A stretch of 5,071 nt of DNA from the NCBI GenBank assembly GCA_947173865.1, contig CAMWGS010000163.1:1-5071 (forward strand), in the 5' to 3' direction. Of this stretch, positions 1-5,071 are shown in pieces (the stretch's first letter is position 1; every line of letters begins with the position of its first letter). The position numbers and the translations under genes were made by a program. The notes beneath the pieces were generated by a model. The model was not told the origin of the DNA. It ran no database searches and saw nothing but the letters and a program-made list of their open reading frames with translations. This stretch comes from an uncultured Ruminococcus sp. Lineage in GTDB: Bacteria; Bacillota; Clostridia; Oscillospirales; Ruminococcaceae.

Positions 1-756
1 GTTTTCGACGGTATAGAAACGGTCAAATAATTTTTCTGTTTCTATGGACGTGAGTTTTTTTGCGAAGTTTGAGAAAGTTATAACACCGTCATCGGAAAGC
101 CTGACCTGAAAATCACCATCACTGTATTTAAGGGCATTGCTTGTGATATTGGAAAAAATCCTTGACAGAGCGGATTTGTCGAGTTTTCTTTCTGTTCTTG
201 TTTCGGAAATATCAATGTCGGGAACTATTCCGCACTTTGTTATTGCTCCGTAGAATCCCGCAAGAGTTTCCTCCAGAACATCATTTATACAGAGCATTTC
301 AAGGTTTGTTTCCTGTACGGATGTTATTATTGAATAGCGGAAAAGTTCTTCCGTAAGCTGTTTCATAACGTCTGTACGGTTGCGTATCATAGCAGTATAG
401 CGTGAGACTTCATCATTTCCGCCGATATTTTCCATTAAGTCAAGATAACCGATTACTGCGGTAAGAGGGGTTCTCAAATCGTGTGAAATATTGGTTATTG
501 CCTCTTTCAGTTCAAGGTCGCCTTTTTCATAGTTCAGACGTTTTTTCCGCAGTTCTTTTAACTGAATGTTCAGACTGTCGGCAAGTATGCACATATCTTT
601 GTCACGTGAAGATATGCTGATAAGAGTGTTAGTGCTGTTTTCAAGCCTGTACGCCAGTTCATCTTTGATTTCACGGGCGGATTTTTTTATAAGATAAAGT
701 TTTATGGAAAGCATGGCTGTTACGGCAACCAGAATACAGACCAGAATGTACAACAC
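1..756 (-). CDS. Sensor histidine kinase, partial (C-terminus beyond the left edge)
   Basis: This is a membrane histidine kinase, presumably the partner of the response regulator in the same cluster. The 252 residues seen begin with one hydrophobic segment (about residues 1-22). They have no extracellular domain and pass directly into a cytoplasmic linker. The H-box reads AITNISHDLRTPLTAV, with phospho-acceptor His92. The N-box (about 199-212, ending TSNALKYS) has Asn207. An F-box, LFDRFY, lies at 243-248, and the gene runs off the window just before the expected GxGLG box. No D-x-G-x-G motif is visible; the equivalent stretch reads ITFSNFA. The start is GTG at 756: it follows a GGGGGG ribosome binding site by six bases, and the frame has a stop just upstream. 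It lies 13 bases after the permease stop, so it is probably cotranscribed with the transporter. The family is secure; the signal sensed cannot be read from the sequence. Confidence 0.93.
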   Translation of the reverse strand, partial: MLYILVCILVAVTAMLSIKLYLIKKSAREIKDELAYRLENSTNTLISISSRDKDMCILADSLNIQLKELRKKRLNYEKGDLELKEAITNISHDLRTPLTAVIGYLDLMENIGGNDEVSRYTAMIRNRTDVMKQLTEELFRYSIITSVQETNLEMLCINDVLEETLAGFYGAITKCGIVPDIDISETRTERKLDKSALSRIFSNITSNALKYSDGDFQVRLSDDGVITFSNFAKKLTSIETEKLFDRFYTVEN

Positions 757-769
757 TGTATTCCCCCCG

Positions 770-1636
770 TTATTTCAAATCTTTTTTTCGGAATAATATT
801 ATTCCGAGAGCTGTTGTGACGACAAGTATTATACCGTCATAACCTGCGAATTTATTGGCATTTTTAGTGCTTGACATAGCAGCTTCATACATATGCGATA
901 CTGGTATAACATCGTAAACATTCTGATAGACCTTGCGTTTTGTACCGGTAAGATAGTCGGGATTTTTTTCTCTTTCCATATCTACTAATTCCAGAGTTTC
1001 CTCATCAAAGTATTTTCCGCCCTCATAGTATTCCGGCTGTGAAAGTTTGTTGGATATTGTAAGTGTTGCAACAAACATTATCATTGTTACAATAAGAACT
1101 GTAACGGACGCACCTGCCTTACTGTTGACAAACATTGTAAACATCACCATAAGAGCAGTTACCGATATAAACGCAATTATCATGTATAAAGTCAGTTCAA
1201 GAATTTTCTGAGCTGTGAGTACTTCCATACCGCATAAAGCAGTACCGACAGTACAGTTAATAATAATGTGCAGAATAACACCCATAAGCGTACCAGCCGA
1301 ACATACTATTAAGTTTGCAAAATATATATCACTTCTTTTGTGTCCGACAATTAATTTATTTCTTATAGTACCGTCGGAATATTCAGTGCCGACGAAGTTT
1401 CCGACAAGTACAGGAACGGCAAACAGAATATACAGCAAGCTGACAAACATAATACCGTCCATAGTGAAGTATTCAGTCGGAAGATTCATCTCCTTATAGT
1501 GTTCAAGATTATTCTTGGTGTCTATGTAACGCATAATTATCATAAACACACTCAGACCGCCTGAAAATATCATATAAAGTTTGAAAATTCCGCTTTTGAA
1601 AAGTCTTGTGAAATTTGCGGAAATAAGTTTACTCAT
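770..1636 (-). CDS. ABC-2 type transporter permease (BcrB-like)
   Basis: This 288-residue membrane protein is the channel half of an ABC transporter driven by the adjacent ATPase. About six membrane segments can be seen, near residues 16-35, 62-83, 104-127, 145-169, 175-194 and 267-282. Between the second and third is the conserved cytoplasmic stretch EYSDGTIRNKLIVGHKR (85-101), typical of ABC-2 permeases of the bacitracin/lantibiotic export group. A hydrophilic loop of about 70 residues (195-266), rich in Tyr, Glu and Lys, lies before the last segment and is probably outside the cell. The ATG overlaps the last codons of the ATPase gene (ATGAGTAA, 8 bases). A GGAGG at 1649-1645, inside that gene, serves as ribosome binding site, which suggests coupled translation. 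The substrate is not determinable; envelope-active peptide export or immunity is an inference from the family and from the adjoining two-component genes. Confidence 0.9.
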   Translation of the reverse strand: MSKLISANFTRLFKSGIFKLYMIFSGGLSVFMIIMRYIDTKNNLEHYKEMNLPTEYFTMDGIMFVSLLYILFAVPVLVGNFVGTEYSDGTIRNKLIVGHKRSDIYFANLIVCSAGTLMGVILHIIINCTVGTALCGMEVLTAQKILELTLYMIIAFISVTALMVMFTMFVNSKAGASVTVLIVTMIMFVATLTISNKLSQPEYYEGGKYFDEETLELVDMEREKNPDYLTGTKRKVYQNVYDVIPVSHMYEAAMSSTKNANKFAGYDGIILVVTTALGIILFRKKDLK

Positions 1637-2543
1637 GTTTACCGCCTCCGATTAGATTAATGAAGTAGCTTTCAAGTGACTCGTCACGCTCCGAAACCGT
1701 AATAAGTTCGCAGTTTGCGTTATGCAGTGAGAATACAAGTTCTGTGACGCTGAGTTGTGCGAAAATATCCGCCGTTCTGTCGTCGATTACGCTGTATTCA
1801 AGACCGAGTTTGTCCATGACCCTTGAAAATACGTTAATATCTGAAACGGTAACACGCATACATTTTCTGCACACCTGCTCCAGTTCTTCGGCACTTATTT
1901 CCTTGACCATGTGACCACCGTCAATAAATCCGTAATGTGTGGCAAGCTTTGAAAGTTCGTCAAGAATATGGCTTGAAATAAGCACGGTTATCTGTCTTTC
2001 ACGGTTGAGTTTGAGAATAAGTTCACGGATTTCAACGATACCCTGAGGGTCAAGACCATTTACAGGCTCGTCAAGTACAAGAAAATCGGGGTCACCTGCA
2101 AGTGCGGTGGCTATTCCGAGACGCTGACGCATACCGAGTGAAAAATTTTTTGCTTTTTTCTTTCCTGTGTTTTCCAGTCCGACAAGTTTAAGCAGGTCTT
2201 TTACTCCGTCGAATGACGGCATACCTAAAATACGAAACTGTTCCTTTAAGTTTTCTTCGGCTGTCATATTGAGATAAATGGACGGCGTTTCAACAACCGC
2301 ACCCATTCTTCTTCTTGATTTCAGGATATTCGGATTTTCGTTTGTAATTCCGTAAATCTCAAAGTTTCCTCTTGTCACTTCCTGTAATCCGCATATGAGA
2401 CGTATAAGTGTTGTCTTGCCTGCACCGTTTCTGCCGACAAAGCCGTATATAGAACCTTTCGGGACGTGCATTGAAAGATTGTTCAGGGCTTTGAAGTTTC
2501 TGTAATGCTTGCAAAGTGAATTTGTTGTCAGAACATATTCCAT
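1629..2543 (-). CDS. ABC transporter ATP-binding protein (BcrA / lantibiotic-immunity type)
   Basis: This 304-residue cytoplasmic ATPase powers the adjoining permease. All the expected motifs are visible: Walker A GRNGAGKT (37-44), Q-loop region VVETPSIY with Glu85 in the usual Gln place, signature FSLGM (134-138), Walker B FLVLDEP (154-160), a D-loop NGLDP, and the switch His192 in ISSH. The Glu in the Q-loop and the LSLG-like signature are normal for the BcrA/LanF group. A C-terminal extension of about 80 residues after the nucleotide-binding domain is also usual there. The start ATG is preceded by AAGGAGG at 2560-2554. The gene has its own promoter in the 84-base gap after the response regulator, and it is the first gene of the transporter-kinase unit. 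The substrate is unknown. Confidence 0.96.
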   Translation of the reverse strand: MEYVLTTNSLCKHYRNFKALNNLSMHVPKGSIYGFVGRNGAGKTTLIRLICGLQEVTRGNFEIYGITNENPNILKSRRRMGAVVETPSIYLNMTAEENLKEQFRILGMPSFDGVKDLLKLVGLENTGKKKAKNFSLGMRQRLGIATALAGDPDFLVLDEPVNGLDPQGIVEIRELILKLNRERQITVLISSHILDELSKLATHYGFIDGGHMVKEISAEELEQVCRKCMRVTVSDINVFSRVMDKLGLEYSVIDDRTADIFAQLSVTELVFSLHNANCELITVSERDESLESYFINLIGGGKHE

Positions 2544-2575
2544 TCTGAAAATACCTCCTTTTTGAATATGTCTGT

Positions 2576-2633
2576 ATTATAATGCACAATGGTTAAGAAA
2601 GCGGTAAAGAAAAGAGTAAAGATTCGGTTAAGA
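2576..2633 (-). promoter_or_regulatory. Promoter of the transporter-kinase unit with four regulator-type direct repeats
   Basis: Read on the minus strand, a perfect TATAAT (2581-2576) sits upstream of the ATPase ribosome binding site. No TTGACA-like box occurs at the right distance; the -35 position reads CCGCTT. Instead there are four direct repeats: TCTTAACC (2633-2626), TCTTTACT (2622-2615), TCTTTACC (2610-2603) and TCTTAACC (2598-2591). Their starts are 11, 12 and 12 bases apart, about one helical turn, and the last ends nine bases before the -10. The first covers the stop codon of the response regulator gene. Repeats with this period are characteristic of OmpR/PhoB-family binding (compare Bacillus PhoP boxes). 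The inferred role is activation by the adjacent regulator. Confidence 0.75.
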
Positions 2634-3293
2634 TTTTTCTGACATCTTGAACCCTATTCCCCATACCGCTTCTATGTAGTCGGTTTCCGAATACTCACGG
2701 AACTTTCTGCGGATATTGCTGATGTGGACTTTCAGTGAACTTTCCATACAGTCGGGCGTGTCAAGACTTATGCGGTCGAGTATTGTTGACTTTGTTATTA
2801 CCTGTGAGGGATTCTGCATAAGTAACTTTAGTATCGCAAACTCCGTCTTTGTAAGTCTGACGGGACTATTTTTAACCGTGACTTCATGTGTTTCTGTATT
2901 TAATATAATGTCGGAAAATTCCAGTGTTTTGGAATTTGCAACGGAAACTTTTCTTAACTGTACCGCAATACGTGCGAGAAGTTCAGCTGTATCAAACGGC
3001 TTTGTTATGTAGTCTGACGCACCGTCAAGCAGAAGTTTTACTTTGCTGTGAACATCAGCCTTTGCACTCATCACTATAACGGGAATGTCCCTTATTTTCG
3101 GCAGGACTTTTTCACCCGATAAGCCTGGTAACATAAGGTCTAGAAGTATAAGGTCGGGGGAGTTTTCCGACAGCATATAAAGTGCTTCTGTACCTGAGAA
3201 TGCACTTAAAGTCTTGTAATTGTTCTTTTCGAGAAGTTCTGTAAGCATAGCGTTTATATATATGTCGTCGTCGATTATTGCAATGGTTTTCAA
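2628..3293 (-). CDS. OmpR/PhoB-family response regulator
   Basis: This is a two-domain DNA-binding response regulator of 221 residues, the usual family length. The receiver domain (about 1-115) shows the acidic pocket IIDDD (Asp8, Asp9), the phospho-acceptor Asp52 in LILLDLMLPG, the switch Ser76 in VIVMSAK, and the invariant Lys98 in ITKPF. The winged-helix effector domain (about 124-219) has its recognition helix in SLKVHISNIRRKF and ends with the typical IEAVWGIGFKM. The frame is open upstream, but those codons overlap the promoter. The TTG at 3293, 11 bases after AGGAG (3309-3305), gives the normal family N-terminus and was chosen. It is the likely partner of the kinase encoded after the transporter, and it probably controls the direct-repeat promoter just beyond its own 3' end. 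The exact start is less sure than the identity. Confidence 0.94.
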   Translation of the reverse strand: MKTIAIIDDDIYINAMLTELLEKNNYKTLSAFSGTEALYMLSENSPDLILLDLMLPGLSGEKVLPKIRDIPVIVMSAKADVHSKVKLLLDGASDYITKPFDTAELLARIAVQLRKVSVANSKTLEFSDIILNTETHEVTVKNSPVRLTKTEFAILKLLMQNPSQVITKSTILDRISLDTPDCMESSLKVHISNIRRKFREYSETDYIEAVWGIGFKMSEKS

Positions 3294-3318
3294 GAATACG
3301 TCATCTCCTTCGGATAAT

Positions 3319-3347
3319 ATTATACCATAATTCTGTTGTAAGTTCAA
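3319..3347 (-). promoter_or_regulatory. Sigma-A-like promoter of the response regulator
   Basis: On the minus strand, TTGAAC (3347-3342) is separated by exactly 17 bases from TATAAT (3324-3319), with TGG just before the -10. The AGGAG ribosome binding site begins ten bases after the -10, so the leader would be only about 20 bases. Unlike the transporter promoter, this one has a near-consensus -35, which suggests basal expression of the regulator. Confidence 0.8.
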
Positions 3348-3356
3348 TATCAGCAA

Positions 3357-3374
3357 TCTTAATAAAATCTTAAT
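3357..3374. repeat. Pair of TCTTAAT direct repeats between divergent promoters
   Basis: TCTTAAT occurs on the plus strand at 3357-3363 and 3368-3374, with starts exactly 11 bases apart. The pair lies between the -35 boxes of the two divergent promoters. It matches the first six bases of the TCTTAACC repeats at the transporter promoter. It could be a second binding site of the response regulator, used for autoregulation or acting on the plus-strand gene. The sequence is AT-rich and only two copies are present, so chance is not excluded. Confidence 0.45.
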
Positions 3375-3379
3375 TTGAC

Positions 3380-3408
3380 TTGAAAATTCGTTCGTTTTGT
3401 GGTATAAT
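3380..3408 (+). promoter_or_regulatory. Sigma-A-like promoter of the methyltransferase gene
   Basis: TTGAAA (3380-3385) and TATAAT (3403-3408) are separated by 17 bases, with an extended TGG before the -10. An alternative TTGACT at 3375-3380 would give a 22-base spacer and is too far. The start site should fall near 3414-3416. A GGAGG ribosome binding site at 3430-3434 precedes the ATG at 3441 by six bases. The promoter looks intact although the gene it drives is broken. Confidence 0.78.
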
Positions 3409-3422
3409 TGATTTATCAATTA
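3405..3422. promoter_or_regulatory. 18-base palindrome over the -10 and start of the methyltransferase promoter
   Basis: TAATTGATTTATCAATTA is an inverted repeat with eight-base perfect arms around a two-base TT centre. It overlaps the last four bases of the -10 box and covers the expected transcription start, the classic position for a repressor operator. The binding protein is unknown; a dimeric repressor or controller protein is possible. It is AT-rich, so some chance contribution must be allowed. Confidence 0.45.
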
Positions 3423-3440
3423 ACGAAGCGGAGGAAAAAA

Positions 3441-5014
3441 ATGTCAAACAAGTTAGAGTTAACGTGGTTTGGTAAAGAAGAGAAAATCTCTGTTGAGCCA
3501 CGTCTTTTGATAGAGAGAACGGATTTGTCCAACACGGACAGCGAACCCGATACGGAAAATATGCTGATACACGGCGACAATCTGCTTGCACTGAAAGCGT
3601 TGGAGAGCAAGTATGCAGGAAAGGTGAAGTGTATCTACATAGACCCACCGTACAATACGGGAAGTGCGTTTGAGCATTATGATGATAATCTGGAGCATAG
3701 TTAGTGGTTGAATTTAATGCGTCCGAGACTGGAGATTCTGAAAAATTTGCTTGCTGATGACGGCAGTATATGGATAAGCATCGACGATGATGAACAGGCG
3801 TATTTAAAAGTAATCTGCGATGAAATATTTGGACGTTCAAATTATCTTTCAACTATTGTTTGGCAAAGGCATATTCACCAGTAAATTTGAAAAAAACTGT
3901 TTCACGTTCACATGATTATATACTTGTTTATGCAAAAACATTCACTAAAGAATTTGAATTAAATAAACTTCCACGAAGCGAAGAAACTAACAGCAGATAC
4001 AAAAATCTCGATAATGACCCTCGTGGTGTTTGGAAATGTACCGATGCAACTGCACAAGCAGGTCATGGAACATCAAGTCAGTTTTATGTATTAAAAGTAC
4101 CTAATGGAAAAGAGCATCATTTAACATCAGGTAGGTGTTGGGTATATACAGAGGAAGTTATGAACAAAATGATTGCAGATAATCGTGTTTGGTTTGGTGC
4201 GGATGGTAATAATGTACCTGCATTAAAACGTTTTTTATCAGAAGTTAGAGATGGTATAGTCGCACAATCTATTTGGTTATATCAGGAAGTCGGACATACA
4301 CAGGAAGCAAAAAAAGAAGTAAAAGTATTTAAATTTGATACTCTTTTTGATACTCCAAAACCTGAAAGACTGATATAAAGAATTCTGACATTAGCCACAA
4401 ATGAAGGCGATTTGGTGCTTGATAGTTTTTTGGGAAGTGGCACAACGTGTGCCGTCGCACAAAAAATGGGACGGAAATATATCGGCATAGAAATGGGCGA
4501 CCACGCTTACACACACTGCAAAAAGCGTCTTGACATGGTTATTTCCGGCGAGGACAAGGGCGGAATTTCAAAGTCTGTTGACTGGACGGGCGGTGGCGGT
4601 TACCGTTTTTATGAACTTACCCCGACACTTATTAATAAGGATGAGTTTGGTGAGTACGTCATAAATCCCACGTACAGTGCAGAAATGCTTGCGGGAGCGG
4701 TGGCACTTCACGAGGGATTCACATATGAACCCGACGGCGAAAAGTTCTGGAAACAGTCTCACAGTAGTGAAAATTCGTATCTGTTCGTGACGACACGTCA
4801 TTTGAGTGCGACTTTTCTTGAGTCAATTGCAGGAGGCATGGACGACGACGAACATCTTGTTATTGCCTGCTGTTCTTACGACAAGGGCGTTGAAAAAATG
4901 AATTCGCACATCACTGTCAAGAAAATTCCGCAGATGCTGCTTGACAAGTGCGAATTTGATAAATCAAATTACAATTTTAATATCGTTAATCCACCCGTTT
5001 ACGACGATAAATAA
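3441..5014 (+). pseudogene. Broken adenine-specific DNA methyltransferase (type III Mod-like, beta class)
   Basis: When repaired, this reads as a methyltransferase of about 524 residues that would transfer a methyl group from S-adenosylmethionine to adenine in a specific DNA site. The order is beta class: LIHGDNLLALKAL (42-53), catalytic motif IV DPPYNTG (68-74), a target-recognition region, then SAM-binding motif I LDSFLGSGTT (FLGSG at 4427-4441) followed by KYIGIEM. The C-terminal part (GGGYRFYEL, VINPTYSAEML, HEGFTY, ITVKKIP) resembles type III Mod subunits. Three lesions break it. TAG at 3702-3704 follows EHS and precedes WLNLMRPRLEIL. One base is missing near 3864-3867: frame 1 gives IVWQRHIHQ-stop, while the shifted frame gives QKAYSPVNLKK. 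TAA at 4376-4378 lies inside PERLI-RILTLATNEG, where a Gln codon is expected. No open piece contains both motifs IV and I, so the gene is very probably inactive. A sequencing error cannot be ruled out for any single lesion, but three make that unlikely. Confidence 0.9.
3864..4378 (+). other. AT-rich target-recognition segment of the broken methyltransferase
   Basis: This part of the pseudogene lies between motif IV and motif I and holds the presumed target-recognition domain (YKNLDNDPRGVWK, then TSGRCWVYTEE, NRVWFGADGNNVPALKRFLSEV and QSIWLYQEVGHTQEAKKEV). By hand count, 3901-4380 is about 34% GC. Codons before it (3481-3840) are about 43% GC and those after it (4441-4620) about 50%. The sharp drop between two better-matched flanks suggests that this domain was acquired or exchanged separately. 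It stays open for more than 500 bases in its own frame, so the damage is in its borders rather than its body. Confidence 0.55.
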
Positions 5015-5071
5015 GATAAAAAATATTTTTATAAATTTAAATAAGGCTAGAAATTCTTCCTAGTTCTAAGA
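5015..5071. other. AT-rich intergenic tail after the methyltransferase, no gene seen
   Basis: The 57 bases after the final TAA contain a perfect AT-only inverted repeat (ATAAAAA, three-base loop, TTTTTAT; 5016-5032). It has no GC pair and would form only a weak hairpin, so I do not call it a terminator. No start with a ribosome binding site is visible before the window ends. Confidence 0.4.

Noticed and set aside
162..356. Open frame on the plus strand inside the kinase gene
   Set aside because: It lies opposite conserved kinase coding sequence with clear H-, N- and F-boxes, has no ribosome binding site and has an unconvincing protein sequence.
3315..3324. ATAATATTAT palindrome at the regulator -10
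   Set aside because: Only five-base AT arms, which arise readily from a TATAAT box in AT-rich DNA.
3294..3419. Longer N-terminus for the response regulator
   Set aside because: The extra 42 codons lie across both the -35 and -10 of its own promoter, and response regulators of this family begin within a few residues of the first beta strand.
3370..3852. 160-codon open frame on the minus strand opposite the start of the methyltransferase
   Set aside because: It covers the conserved motif IV coding sequence on the other strand, has a Cys/His/Ser-rich random composition, and runs through the divergent promoters.
3441..5014. Stop-codon reassignment or programmed frameshifting in the methyltransferase
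   Set aside because: Other genes here terminate normally with TAA, there is no slippery heptamer or long homopolymer at the shift, and three unrelated lesions fit decay better.
5016..5032. AT-only inverted repeat as a transcription terminator
   Set aside because: The stem has no GC pairs and there is no GC-rich hairpin followed by a T-run.
5046..5068. CTAGAA / TTCCTAG / TTCTAAG elements as an attachment site or hairpin
   Set aside because: The arms match only with a bulge or mismatch and the window ends at once, so no second copy can be compared.

Overview
The window looks like a low-GC Gram-positive chromosome, most likely a gut-type Clostridia (Ruminococcus / Oscillospiraceae-like). I base this on strong GGAGG-type ribosome binding sites, TATAAT/TTGAnn promoters, UUG/GUG starts and the family flavour of the proteins. 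The genus is recalled from family resemblance, not proved here.

Bases 1-3293 (minus strand, read right to left) hold a four-gene sensing and transport cluster. In order of transcription these are an OmpR-family response regulator (3293-2628), an ABC ATPase of the BcrA / bacitracin-lantibiotic type (2543-1629), its ABC-2 membrane partner (1636-770, overlapping by 8 bases), and a small histidine kinase (756 to beyond the left edge). The kinase has one membrane segment and no extracellular sensor. Upstream of the ATPase is a promoter with a perfect -10, no recognisable -35, and four TCTTWACY direct repeats at 11-12 base steps. This is the layout expected of a promoter switched on by an OmpR-family regulator. 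The likely circuit is that the kinase phosphorylates the regulator, which then raises expression of the transporter and of the kinase itself. The substrate is unknown; a cell-envelope antimicrobial peptide is the usual guess for this family.

Bases 3294-3440 are a divergent control region. They hold one sigma-A-like promoter for the regulator (minus) and one for the next gene (plus). Between the two -35 boxes lie two TCTTAAT repeats 11 bases apart. An 18-base near-perfect palindrome sits across the -10 and start site of the plus-strand promoter.

Bases 3441-5014 (plus strand) are a broken beta-class adenine DNA methyltransferase, resembling the Mod subunit of type III restriction-modification systems. 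An in-frame TAG, a one-base deletion and an in-frame TAA split it, so catalytic motif IV and the SAM-binding motif I are on different reading pieces. The central target-recognition part is clearly more AT-rich than its flanks, which suggests domain exchange. The last 57 bases are AT-rich with no gene; a res gene, if present, lies beyond the right edge.
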